In this document: positions 8,106 through 16,906 of the stretch, one piece after another
Position numbering within the stretch: the first letter of the stretch is position 1
Layout of the letters: the number at the start of each line of letters is the position of its first letter
Assembly (NCBI RefSeq): GCF_009689005.1
Contig: NZ_AP021879.1
Coordinates: forward strand, 496,001 to 560,000
Reading direction: 5' to 3'
From: Desulfosarcina ovata subsp. ovata
GTDB lineage: Bacteria > Desulfobacterota > Desulfobacteria > Desulfobacterales > Desulfosarcinaceae
DNA: 64,000 nt
Notes under the pieces: generated by a model
Seen by the model: the letters and a program-made list of their open reading frames with translations, nothing else
Databases searched by the model: none
What the model was told of the DNA's origin: nothing
Made by a program: the position numbers and the translations under genes

Positions 8106-11100
8106 AAAGTCCCAAGAACCGGCTGCACAGCGTGATGGTGGTGGGTGCCACCCCCGCGGGCGTGGCGGCGACCAACAAACTGGGAGAACTGGGCATTCCT
8201 GTCATCCTGGTGGACGCGGACGCCGATATCAACCGGCGACTGTCCGACGACGCCTATCGCCTGCCATCCGGGATTCCGCTGAATTTTGCCCATCGACCCG
8301 GCCTGATCCGTATCCTGCGCAATCCTGGGATTCGCTGTATCATGCCGGTCAGCGTTACCGGTGTGCGGCACAACCCCCAGGGGTTCGCCGTCAAAATCGA
8401 AACCACGCAGACCTTCGTGGACTCCAGCCGCTGCACCCTGTGCGGCCGCTGCGTGGCGGTCTGTCCCGGAGAAGCCGAAGCGGGATGCCGGCCGATCGCC
8501 TTTGAAAGCCGCATGGCGCTGCCGGGAAGGGCGGTGATCGACAAACGCCGGGAACCGCTTTGCCAGAACAGTTGCCCGTTGGGTGTCAATGCCCAGGGGT
8601 ATATCGCCCTGGCCAGAGCCGGCCGCTACGATAAGGCCCTGGCGCTGATCCGGCGCGACAACGTCCTGCCCGGCATCTGCGGGCGGGTCTGCCACCATCC
8701 CTGCGAAGAGGCCTGCCGGCGCGGCGAGGTGGATGGACCCCTGGCCATCCGGGACATCAAACGGTTCCTGGCCGATGTCGAGGCCCGGCAACCGCAGCCG
8801 GACGATGCCACGCCATCGGTGCCGTCTCCCACCCGGGCGGAAAAAATCGCCGTTGTCGGCTCGGGACCGGCCGGATTGGCCGCTGCCGCCGACCTGGCCC
8901 GGCAAGGCTTTGCAGTAACTATTTTTGAAAAAGAATCCCAGGCCGGCGGATTGCTGCGCTACGGCATCGGCCCCCACCGCTTGCCCAGAGCGATCCTGGA
9001 CCGGGAGCTTGACTATATCCGGCGGCTGGGGGTTGAAATCCAAACCGGCCAGCCGATCGACCTGGGCGGTGATTTCTCCGATCTGAAGAACCGTTTCGAT
9101 GCCGTACTTCTCACTGTGGGGTCATGGGCCGACCGGCGGCTCGGGATCACGGGCGAATCGCTGGATGGGGTGGACGGCTGTCTCGCACTTCTGCGGCAAT
9201 TTTACCGCGGTACGATCCAAGCCCTGGATGAAACGGTCGCGGTCATCGGTGACGGCAATGCCGCCTTTGACCTGGCGCGGGTACTGCACCGCCTGGGGGC
9301 CCGGGTGACCCTGATCTCCTGGTTCCCCATGGAGAAGATCCCCGCCGACGCCGAGGAGGTCGAGGCGGCCCTGGCCGAGGGAATCCCCATCGTTCACAGC
9401 CGACAGGTCACCGCGTTCAACGGTATCGAGGGGCGGCTTAAAGATCTCACCCTGATGCCCACCCGGCCGGGTGAAGCGGATGCCCAGGGCATTGCCTGGC
9501 CGGTCGTCGTCGATGGCGGTGCGGCCGAGTGGATGGCCGTGGACCGCGCCGTTGTGGCTATCGGCCAGACCGGCGCCTACACCGAAGGGCTGACCGCGAT
9601 CGCATCGACGCCCGGCGGTTATCTGGGGGTGGATGGTGACGGACGAACCCGCCTGCCGGGAGTATACGCTGCCGGGGATGCGGTTTCCGGTGCCAGTTCG
9701 GTGGTTCAGGCCATGGCCGGTGGACGGCTGGCCGCCGGGATCATCGCCAACGACCTGACGGGTGCTGATTGCGGTGTGGGCAGGGTGGCTACCGCGCGTC
9801 CTCCGGCGCGGGATTTTGTGCCCATCGATCCGGCCACGCCGACCTGTGAGCGCACTCCCATGGCGGAAATACCGCTGGCGGCTCGCCAAGCGAGCTTTGC
9901 CGAAGTGGCCTGCGGGTATGCTGAAAAGCAGGTGCAGCTGGAAGCGGCCCGCTGCCTGCAGTGCGCGGCCTGTGCCGAATGCCTGGAGTGTGTGAGTGCC
10001 TGCGGTGAGGTCCAGGCCATCCGGCACGATGAACCTGTGTTGTCAACCACCGAGAACGTCGGGGTGATGATTGTCGCCGATCCGGAACTGATCCCGTCGA
10101 TCCGTGGGGAAGACGTGATCCGTGCCTACGGTCCGGCGGCCGCCAAACCCGATGTGTTTGCCATGATCCTGCGCGGCCAGGCCGCTGCGGCCAAAGCCCT
10201 GGTACTGCTCAAAGGCGCCGCCGCCGGCCCCAAAGGACACGGCATTGCCTTCGTACCACCCGATCCGGGGCTGAACCCGGACATCCGGATGGGCGTATTT
10301 GCCTGCCGCTGTAACGACTCGCTTGGTTGGTCGGAAGGTATGGACGCCTATCTGCAGTGGCTTTACGACCGGCCGGAAATTGCCCATGCCGAGGCCGTGA
10401 ACGCGGCCTGCACCCCCGAGGGAATCGCCCATATCCTGGCCACCGTTCGGGAACTGGGCCTGACGCGGGTCGTGCTGGCGTCGTGCGTCTGCTGCCCGCT
10501 CGATTTCATCTGCAGCGCCTGCACCGACCAGCGCAGCCGGCTCAAGGTCGGACTCTTCAACGGCACCGGTATCAGCCGCGCCATGGTGCAGACCGTCAAC
10601 TTGCGCGGTGAAGTGCTGCGACTGATCAAGCAGCGGCCGGAACTGGCCCTGGAGCGGTTTACCGGGTTCATGGATCGGGCCATCAGCCATTCGGCCCATC
10701 TGCTGCCCTTTCCCGCGCCGGTCCGCAACTATAATTTCACTACCGCGGTGATCGGCGGCAACGAAGCGGCCCTGACGGCCGCAACGACTCTGGCCGAGGC
10801 CGGGCAGGATGTCATCCTGATCGGTGCCGATCCCCAAAACCGACAGCATCCCAATATTTACGCCCTGGCCGATACCCGGGTGACCGGCATCAGCGGAACC
10901 CTCGGCAATTTCGAGGTCCGCACCCACGGGCAATCAATGGATCGGACCTTTACCGTCGGGGGGATTATTCTGGGGGAAAAGACGCGTGATCTGTCGTTTT
11001 ACCACCGTCACGAGGGCCACCCGAATCACTTTCTGCACACCACCGCCCAGGATGGGAGGGATAATGGCACCCCCTTCCTTTATCCGGGGATGACCTCCAT

Positions 11101-11458
11101 CTCCGGTCTGTTTCTGGCCGATCCGTCCGGAGTGCCGATTTCCAAGCGGATCAAGGGGGCTGCTGCCGCTGTTCTGGCCGCCGCCGCCATGCCTATTGGG
11201 CCGCGACACAGCCGGGGCTTTTCCGTCAAGATCAAGGAAAACCAGTGTCGGGGCTGTGGCCGCTGCCTGGCGGTGTGCCCGTACCAGGCTATTGCCTTCA
11301 GGCCCAATGCCGTTGGCGGGTACTATGCCGAGGTGGACGATGCCCTGTGCAAGGGGTGCGGCAATTGTATCTCCGTCTGCCCGTCGGATGCGGCCGACAG
11401 TCCCTACCGCGACCATGTGTATCTGGAACAGACCGTGGAGAAACTGCTGGTGAGTTAG
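8102..11458 (+). CDS. Giant FAD/NAD(P)H iron-sulfur protein, HdrA-like with a GltD-type domain
   Basis: 1118 residues. Order of parts: Rossmann start VMVVGATPAGVAA (about 12); 4Fe-4S CTLCGRCVAVCP (about 111); GltD-like iron-sulfur region CQNSCPLG...CGRVCHHPCEEAC (about 154-205); FAD fold VVGSGPAGLAAAADLA (about 250); NAD(P)H fold AVIGDGNAAFDLA (about 379); GVYAAGDAVSGASS (about 520). Then come a Cys cluster CLQCAACAECLECVSAC (about 618), HdrA-like C-terminal parts FACRCN and LASCVCCPLDF, and a final 2x4Fe-4S ferredoxin (about 1049 and 1083). It resembles glutamate synthase small subunit/NfnB embedded in an HdrA-like protein, so I infer that it exchanges electrons between NAD(P)H and ferredoxin or KOR. 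The start overlaps korC. The exact nucleotide specificity cannot be read by eye. Confidence 0.85.
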   Translation: MKSPKNRLHSVMVVGATPAGVAATNKLGELGIPVILVDADADINRRLSDDAYRLPSGIPLNFAHRPGLIRILRNPGIRCIMPVSVTGVRHNPQGFAVKIETTQTFVDSSRCTLCGRCVAVCPGEAEAGCRPIAFESRMALPGRAVIDKRREPLCQNSCPLGVNAQGYIALARAGRYDKALALIRRDNVLPGICGRVCHHPCEEACRRGEVDGPLAIRDIKRFLADVEARQPQPDDATPSVPSPTRAEKIAVVGSGPAGLAAAADLARQGFAVTIFEKESQAGGLLRYGIGPHRLPRAILDRELDYIRRLGVEIQTGQPIDLGGDFSDLKNRFDAVLLTVGSWADRRLGITGESLDGVDGCLALLRQFYRGTIQALDETVAVIGDGNAAFDLARVLHRLGARVTLISWFPMEKIPADAEEVEAALAEGIPIVHSRQVTAFNGIEGRLKDLTLMPTRPGEADAQGIAWPVVVDGGAAEWMAVDRAVVAIGQTGAYTEGLTAIASTPGGYLGVDGDGRTRLPGVYAAGDAVSGASSVVQAMAGGRLAAGIIANDLTGADCGVGRVATARPPARDFVPIDPATPTCERTPMAEIPLAARQASFAEVACGYAEKQVQLEAARCLQCAACAECLECVSACGEVQAIRHDEPVLSTTENVGVMIVADPELIPSIRGEDVIRAYGPAAAKPDVFAMILRGQAAAAKALVLLKGAAAGPKGHGIAFVPPDPGLNPDIRMGVFACRCNDSLGWSEGMDAYLQWLYDRPEIAHAEAVNAACTPEGIAHILATVRELGLTRVVLASCVCCPLDFICSACTDQRSRLKVGLFNGTGISRAMVQTVNLRGEVLRLIKQRPELALERFTGFMDRAISHSAHLLPFPAPVRNYNFTTAVIGGNEAALTAATTLAEAGQDVILIGADPQNRQHPNIYALADTRVTGISGTLGNFEVRTHGQSMDRTFTVGGIILGEKTRDLSFYHRHEGHPNHFLHTTAQDGRDNGTPFLYPGMTSISGLFLADPSGVPISKRIKGAAAAVLAAAAMPIGPRHSRGFSVKIKENQCRGCGRCLAVCPYQAIAFRPNAVGGYYAEVDDALCKGCGNCISVCPSDAADSPYRDHVYLEQTVEKLLVS

Positions 11459-11530
11459 GAAGGTAGGGTGAGCGGCCATATTAGGCTATGGGCGATAGAC
11501 CATAGGTGATAGGCCATAGGAATTGAAACA
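11459..11530. repeat. Simple repeats in the gap before the hdrCB-mvhD gene
   Basis: The gap is made of CTATGGGCGATAG, ACCATAGG and GCCATAGG-like units that partly pair with each other. It lies inside a co-directional gene set, like the repeat at 7476-7513. No gene is present. Confidence 0.5.
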
Positions 11531-13120
11531 ATGCCTGACTATAAAATTATTGTCTTTCTCTGCAACTGGGGACCCCATGCCGCGTTTCAGCACCTCCAGG
11601 ATCAGGGCGCGGACATCCCGAGCGAAATCAAAATGATTCGCATTCCCTGCAGTGGCCGGATCACCAAGGCTCTGTTGCTGCGGTCCTTCGAGATGGGCGC
11701 CGACGGTGTAATGCTGCTGGGATGCCAGTCCGGCACCTGCCGTTATGGCAGCGGGACCCGCAGTGCCCACGGCAACACCTCCGAAACCTGCCGGATTCTC
11801 GACCTGATGGGGATCGGTGCCGATCGTCTGCAACTGGACAATTTTTTGCCGGACCGGCCCCAGGTCCTGCTCGCTCGCCTGCAGGCATTTGTCCGGCAGA
11901 TTTATGAAATGGGCCACAGCCCGATTTTGCCGCACGCGTCGGTCAGGGGCGAGGCGCCGGCCGCATTGACGCCCGAGGCCATTGTGGCGGCCCACGACGT
12001 CTTTGCCTGCCAGGACTGCGGCAAATGCACCTCGGCCTGTTCCCTGGCCCTGGCCGGCAAACCGTACTCGCCCCGCGAGATCGCCAATCGCATCATCGCC
12101 GGCCGGGCCGATGATCCGGACGTACGCCAGGCGGTCAATGCCTGCCTGACCTGTGGGCTCTGTTACGAGCGCTGTCCCTCGGCGGTCAATTTCCCGGCGT
12201 TCATCCGCTCCATGCGTGCCTATTACCATCACCACCGGCTGGTCGAAGCGCCAACCCACGGCGGTTTTTTCCAGAGCATGATGCGCGCCATGACCGCCGA
12301 GAACCTGTTGCCGCGGCGCTGGCGCGATCTGCCCGCGGAGATCCGCACCCGGGCTGGCGCTCCGGTGCTTTTTTTCGGGGGGTGCGCCCCGTATTTCGAC
12401 ATCTTTTTCAACCGGTTTCTCGGCGTACAGACCGCCCGGATCCTGGAGGACAGCCTGCGGTTGCTCAATTTTTTCGATGTGGAGCCGGCGGTGCTGGAAA
12501 ACGAGACCTGCTGCGGCCATGATCTGCTCTGGACCGGTGACCGGGAAAACTTCCTGCGCCTGGCCCGGCGCAATGCCCGGGCCTTTGCCGATTCCGGTGC
12601 CGGTGAGCTGGTTACCGCCTGCCCGGAGTGCTATCACACCCTGGCCCACGACTATCCGGAAAATGGTGTCCCGCTGCCTTTGACCGTGACCCACATTCAC
12701 GAATTTCTGGAGCGTGAGATCGACAAGGGGGCGGTGGGATTCAAGCCCCTCGGGGCCACGGTGACCTTCCAGGACGCGTGCCGCCAGAGCCGTTTCGACG
12801 GACGGTCCGACCTGCCCCGCAAACTGCTGGCACGCATGACCGGCACCGAGCTGCTCGAAATGCCGGAGTCGGGCAGTGGCGCCGTGTGCTGCGGCAACAG
12901 CGCCTGGACCGGCTGCGATGCCTATTCCAAGTCCCTGCAGGTCAAACGGATTACCAGCGCCCGGCAGACGGGCAGCGAGGTGATCCTCACTGCCTGCCCC
13001 AAGTGTCAGATCCACCTGCGCTGCGCCATGGAGGATGCCATGCGGGCCGAGGATCTGCAGCTGGAGACCATGGATCTGACCAGCGCCATCGCCCGGACGA
13101 TTTATTGGGAAGGGAGTTGA
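11531..13120 (+). CDS. MvhD-HdrC-HdrB fusion protein
   Basis: 529 residues. An N-terminal MvhD/FlpD-like 2Fe-2S domain (about 1-135) has CNWG (Cys11), CSGR (Cys40) and GCQSGTC (Cys65, Cys70). The family normally has CNWC, so the second Cys is Gly14 here. An HdrC-like part follows with two 4Fe-4S motifs, CQDCGKCTSAC (about 160) and CLTCGLCYERCP (about 205). The HdrB-like part carries two CCG modules: CCGHD with CPEC (about 327-367) and CCGNS with CPKC (about 453-492). In known heterodisulfide reductases these parts carry electrons from HdrA to a disulfide-like acceptor at the HdrB clusters. The acceptor in this organism is unknown. It stands between the GltD/HdrA-like protein and Sec-HdrA and presumably bridges them. 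Confidence 0.88.
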   Translation: MPDYKIIVFLCNWGPHAAFQHLQDQGADIPSEIKMIRIPCSGRITKALLLRSFEMGADGVMLLGCQSGTCRYGSGTRSAHGNTSETCRILDLMGIGADRLQLDNFLPDRPQVLLARLQAFVRQIYEMGHSPILPHASVRGEAPAALTPEAIVAAHDVFACQDCGKCTSACSLALAGKPYSPREIANRIIAGRADDPDVRQAVNACLTCGLCYERCPSAVNFPAFIRSMRAYYHHHRLVEAPTHGGFFQSMMRAMTAENLLPRRWRDLPAEIRTRAGAPVLFFGGCAPYFDIFFNRFLGVQTARILEDSLRLLNFFDVEPAVLENETCCGHDLLWTGDRENFLRLARRNARAFADSGAGELVTACPECYHTLAHDYPENGVPLPLTVTHIHEFLEREIDKGAVGFKPLGATVTFQDACRQSRFDGRSDLPRKLLARMTGTELLEMPESGSGAVCCGNSAWTGCDAYSKSLQVKRITSARQTGSEVILTACPKCQIHLRCAMEDAMRAEDLQLETMDLTSAIARTIYWEGS

Positions 13121-13159
13121 GAAACTGATTTTTACTATCAGAAATGTATAGGTATTTCT

Positions 13160-15613
13160 ATGACGACGCAAACGACCTTGACAGCTTCGGTCCCTTCCGC
13201 AGACAGCGCTCATGATGCCCTGCGCGTGGGCGTTTATGTGTGCCACTGCGGTCTGAACATTGCCCAGACCGTGGATTGTGACGGGATTGCCGAGAGAGCG
13301 ACCGGTCTGGCCGATGTGACCGTGGCCAAGGGCATCGGCTATGCCTGCAGCGAACCGGGCCAGCGGGAGATCCGGGACGACATTGCCGAGCACGGCTTGA
13401 ACCGCATTGTGGTGGCCTCATGCTCACCGCGCCTGCACGAGCCTACCTTCCGCCAGATGCTGAAAGACGCCGGGCTCAACCCCTACCTGCTGGAGATGGC
13501 CAACCTGCGTGAGCAATGCAGTTGGGTCCACATGCACGACAAGGGGGCGGCCACGGACAAGGCCTGGGACCTGATCAAGATGGCCGTGGCGCGGGTACGC
13601 CGACTGAGTGCTTTGAGCGAAACCCGGTTGCCCATGACCCAGCGGGCGCTGGTGATCGGCGGCGGCGTGGCCGGCATCCAGTCGGCACTGGACCTGGCCG
13701 ACAACGGCTATGATGTGGTCATGATAGAAAAGCAGCCCTCCATCGGCGGGGTCATGGCCCAGTTGGACAAGACCTTTCCCACCATGGACTGCTCCATCTG
13801 AATTCTGGGGCCCAAAATGACGGATGCCGGTCGGCATCCCCGCATCACCATCCACACCTTGAGCGAAGTGGTGGATGTCAACGGACACGTGGGCAGTTTT
13901 GACGTGCGAATCGTCAAGAAAGCCCGCTATGTGGATGAAACCGCGTGCACCGCCTGCGGCGACTGCGCCACGGTGTGCCCGGTGGTCCGGCCGGATGAAT
14001 TCAACATGGGGCTTTCCTCGCGCCGGGCGATCTACTCTCCCTTTCCCCAGGCCGTGCCATCGGCCTACGTGCTCAACCCCCACGAGTGCCTGGGCAACAA
14101 TCCCACGGTATGCACCAAGTGCCTGGAGGCCTGTGAGAAGAAGTGCATCGACTTCCACATGTCCGATCAGACCCTTACCGAGCGGGTCGGCACGATCGTG
14201 GTGGCCACCGGCCTGTCGCCCTTTGATCCGCGCAAACTGGATGAATACGGCTACACGCGCTTTGAGAACGTGCTTACCAGCCTGGAATTCGAACGTATGG
14301 TCAATGCCGGTGGCCCCACCCAGGGGGAACTGGTGCGCCCCACCGACCGGCGACGGCCCAAAAGCGTCGGTTTCGTGCAATGCGTAGGGTCCCGGTCGGC
14401 CCGGCGGGGAAAATCATACTGCTCCAACACCTGCTGCATGAATACGGTCAAAAGCACGCTGGTGCTCAAGGAGCACTACCCGGACATGGCGATCACGGTC
14501 TTTTACATTGACATCCGCGCCTTCGGCAAAGGCTTCGAGGATCTTTTCACCCGCAGCCGGCGTAAGGGCACGCATTATGTTCGCGGCCTGCCGGGCAATG
14601 TCGAACCGCTTCCCGATGGCAGCCTGCGGGTGGCCGTGGAGAACACCGCCACCGGCCGCCTGGATTATTACGATCTGGAGTTGCTGGTACTGGCCGTGGG
14701 AATGGAACCGGCCCCCGGCACCCAGCGCCTGCAGGAGATGCTGGGGTTGCAGCTGACGTCGGACGGATTCTTCCTGGAGGCCCATCCCAAGCTGCAGCCC
14801 GTGGATGCCGCCACTCGGGGGGTATTCTACGCCGGCTGCGCCGAAGGCCCCAAGGATATCAAGGAGAGCGTCACCCAGGCCTCGGCCGCCGCGGTGCGCG
14901 CCATCCGCCTGATGCATGCCGGGCACATCACTGCCGAGGCCATCACCGCCGAAGTGGTTCCCGAGTTGTGCAAGGCTTGCGGCAAGTGTGCCGAAGTGTG
15001 CCCTTATAATGCCATCAGCGTGGATGTCAAAGCGAAGCAGCCGGCCCGGATCACCGCTGCCGCCTGCAACGGCTGCGGCACCTGTGCGGCCGAGTGCCCC
15101 TTTGGTGCCATCGTCACCCACCATTTTACCGATCCCCAGATCATAGACCAGATCGACGCCCTGCTGGAAGAACGGCCCGAGGATAAGATTCTCACCTTTG
15201 CCTGCAACTGGTGCTCCTATGCCGGGGCCGACTATGCCGGGGTGTCCCGGCTGCAGTATCCGCCAAACGCGAGGCTGATCCGCACCATGTGTTCGGGGCG
15301 CGTGGACGACGCGTTCATCTGGCACGCGTTCAAAAAGGGCGCACCGGTGATCCTGGTCAGCGGCTGTCACATCGGCGACTGCCACTACATCGATGCCAAC
15401 CACTGGACGGAAAAACGCATCCAGAAGGTTCGTGCAAAAATGGAAAAACGCGGCATCCGGCCCGAGCGGCTCCAGCTGGAGTGGATCAGCGCCGCCGAGG
15501 GGGTACGGTTTGCCGAGGTGATGATCCGCATGGAATCCCTGCGCCAGTCCGTGAGCGCAGCGGAAATCGCCGAGACCGTCGCCATCCTCACTAAGGATCG
15601 GGAATTTTATTAA
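13160..15613 (+). CDS. hdrA: Selenocysteine-containing HdrA-MvhD fusion (in-frame UGA at codon 214)
   Basis: 817 residues if the TGA at 13799-13801 is read as selenocysteine. The frame continues unbroken on both sides (DCSI-U-ILGPKM), exactly where HdrA proteins have an iron-sulfur-ligand Cys. A SECIS-like hairpin follows. Parts: HdrA start VYVCHCG and ASCSPRLHEPTF; FAD fold VIGGGVAGIQSA (about 163); 4Fe-4S CTACGDCATVCP (about 262); C-terminal 2x4Fe-4S CKACGKCAEVCP and CNGCGTCAAECP (about 600-650); MvhD domain CNWCSY, CSGR, GCHIGDCHY (about 680-800). HdrA is the FAD-bearing electron-bifurcating subunit. The last residues (TKDREFY, stop) come from a palindromic repeat that covers the gene end. 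Gene callers will split it into two at the UGA. Confidence 0.9.
13799..13839 (+). promoter_or_regulatory. Bacterial SECIS element following the UGA codon of hdrA
   Basis: Downstream of UGA 13799-13801 lies a perfect 7-bp stem, GGATGCC (13822-13828) and GGCATCC (13833-13839), closing a GGUC tetraloop. The loop is the same tetraloop as in the E. coli fdhF SECIS as I know it. It sits 28-31 bases after the UGA, inside the distance range that bacterial SelB uses. This strongly favours Sec insertion over a frame-ending stop. Confidence 0.85.
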
Positions 15614-15646
15614 TTGCAGTAAATTAATTTCATCCCCACTCCTAAG
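15592..15646. repeat. Short derivative of the AAGGATCGGGAAT palindromic repeat, covering the hdrA 3' end
   Basis: AAGGATCGGGAATTTTATTA begins at 15593. It is identical to the left end of the full-length element at 35356-35522, through AATT at 15615. The right arm (AATTTCATCCCC...CTCCTAAG) is a degenerate reverse complement. Only about 8 bp separate the arms, so the centre has been lost. The arm encodes the final residues and TAA stop of hdrA and could also fold as a transcription terminator. Confidence 0.72.
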
Positions 15647-15692
15647 AAAAAGCGGGACTATCGGGGGTAGGGGGGCACCCATTAAAGGGCAG

Positions 15693-15712
15693 CACGGGGG
15701 CGCGGATTGAAA
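15693..15712 (+). repeat. Orphan CRISPR-repeat fragment
   Basis: CACGGGGGCGCGGATTGAAA matches the 3' two thirds of the array repeat at 18 of 20 positions and keeps the same strand sense. It lies 12.7 kb from the array, in the non-coding gap after hdrA. The 5' third of the repeat is not recognisable, and no second unit follows. Confidence 0.55.
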
Positions 15713-15767
15713 TTCCTTTTTGTCGGGAATCGGCGACAGTGGCTGAGTTGGTGCCCGTGAAATTTCG

Positions 15768-16127
15768 TCAAGAAATGCTGTTTTTATCTATTTTTATGGT
15801 GGATTGGGTCACATCCTGAAGATTCGCCGGAAATCGGCCGTCCTTTAACAGCCTCATTTCCATCGCTTCCTTGAACATCACGGCGAAACCCTCCGGATGG
15901 CTTCGTACGACCGTGCCCATGATGCTGAGCCGTCTTCCGAAGGCAAATACCGGAATTTGGATGTTGATGGTTCGTCCTTGTATGATTTTCCTCCGGGATC
16001 TGATAAATGCACCCCCGGCACCGATGTTTTGAATGAGATCGCGGAACGTTCCCTCTTTGACGGTATATTTGGTACTGAATACCGCGGTGTAACGGCTGAA
16101 CTGGCGTCGATGAGGTACCGCATTCAT
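15768..16127 (-). CDS. PilZ-domain protein
   Basis: 119 residues from the ATG at 16127, which overlaps the ihfA stop (ATGA) and suggests coupled translation. A longer start at 16163 would overlap ihfA by 40 bases. The N-terminus has HRRQFSRY, matching the RxxxR c-di-GMP-binding motif. The second motif reads NIGAGGAF instead of the usual (D/N)xSxxG, with Gly in the Ser place. The remainder (TINIQIPVF, RLSIMGTVVRSHPEGFAVMF) is the PilZ beta barrel. Probable role: single-domain c-di-GMP receptor; the changed motif may weaken binding. It lies downstream of ihfA and convergent with hdrA. Confidence 0.85.
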   Translation of the reverse strand: MNAVPHRRQFSRYTAVFSTKYTVKEGTFRDLIQNIGAGGAFIRSRRKIIQGRTINIQIPVFAFGRRLSIMGTVVRSHPEGFAVMFKEAMEMRLLKDGRFPANLQDVTQSTIKIDKNSIS

Positions 16128-16408
16128 TTCCCGTTTACCTTGTTTCTTAACTGTCCTGAGCATTTGAACGTTACCACCCGCCTTGGCCTCAGCATCAAAT
16201 CTTTACCGGTGGCGGGGTTGCGGCCTTTTCGTTCGTTTTTTTCTCTTACACAAAACTTGCCGAAGCCGGAGACCAGGACATCGTCGCCGGCCGATAGGGT
16301 CGATTTTATAAGCTCAAGCAAGTTTTCCGTGATTTCCGTGGATTGTTTTTTGGGAAAGCCAAGTTGAGAACAGATTCGTTCCGCAATATCCTGTTTGGTC
16401 AATGCCAT
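16124..16408 (-). CDS. ihfA: Integration host factor alpha-type DNA-bending protein
   Basis: 94 residues from MALTKQDIAERICSQLGF, with GGAG about 10 bases upstream. It shows the full HU/IHF fold, with the beta-arm RNPATGKDLMLRPRRVVTF carrying the RNP loop that intercalates DNA. The MALTK start and GFGKFCVREKNERKGRNP resemble IHF alpha more than HU. It would act as a nucleoid-associated DNA-bending protein and as a cofactor for recombination and transcription, and IHF also assists CRISPR spacer integration in some systems. The pairing with a PilZ gene appears to be an operon. Confidence 0.88.
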   Translation of the reverse strand: MALTKQDIAERICSQLGFPKKQSTEITENLLELIKSTLSAGDDVLVSGFGKFCVREKNERKGRNPATGKDLMLRPRRVVTFKCSGQLRNKVNGK

Positions 16409-16906
16409 GGGGCTTTTTCTCCGGTTTGGTTGTCCTGAATGTTCGGGTAAGACGCATACACGTTCGCAAAGATCGATTTGCTTGTCAAGGAATTGGTATG
16501 ACTTCACAAAACGGGAGTGCAACACCGATGATCGCTTCGCCCATTTTTCTGTTGTTGCAATGCCCGGTCGGCAGCGCTCCTCAGGATGGCCTGAGGTCTC
16601 TAAACCAGCGGCTTACAATAAATCGCCTTCCCGTCTCCCTGATGGTGTTGTGCTTAAATATGCCTATGGCGCATTGAAAATTTGAGTATTTCTACCAATT
16701 GTTATCTCTCATCTTCATATCTTATATAAAAGCTGGCAACAAATACCTGTCCGTTTGAATGTGCTGAAAGAAAAAATTGAACAAATTGATCGAGTAGGGC
16801 GGCCTCCCCGGATTCTGTGATGTGGCCAAGGGCCCTTTCGTCCCATTGGGCATCCGGCCGCCGGGGGTACCAAACCACCAAACCATTTGGGAAAGGATAA
16901 ACCGTC
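16409..16906. other. Non-coding stretch of about 500 bp
   Basis: No frame here shows a family signature or good initiation signals. It contains the first copy (16681-16728) of a direct repeat seen again at 17858-17905. The ihfA promoter should lie in the left part. Confidence 0.4.
16681..16728. repeat. Direct repeat, copy 1 (partner at 17858-17905)
   Basis: About 38 of 48 positions match the second copy. The shared core is ACCAATTGTTAT followed two to four bases later by TCATCTTCAT. The two copies bracket a 1.1-kb stretch holding one hypothetical gene and pseudogene debris. Confidence 0.65.

Noticed and set aside
13799-13801. TGA read as a true stop, making hdrA two separate genes
   Set aside because: Same frame continues, the codon replaces a conserved cysteine and a SECIS-like hairpin follows; a selenocysteine reading explains everything.
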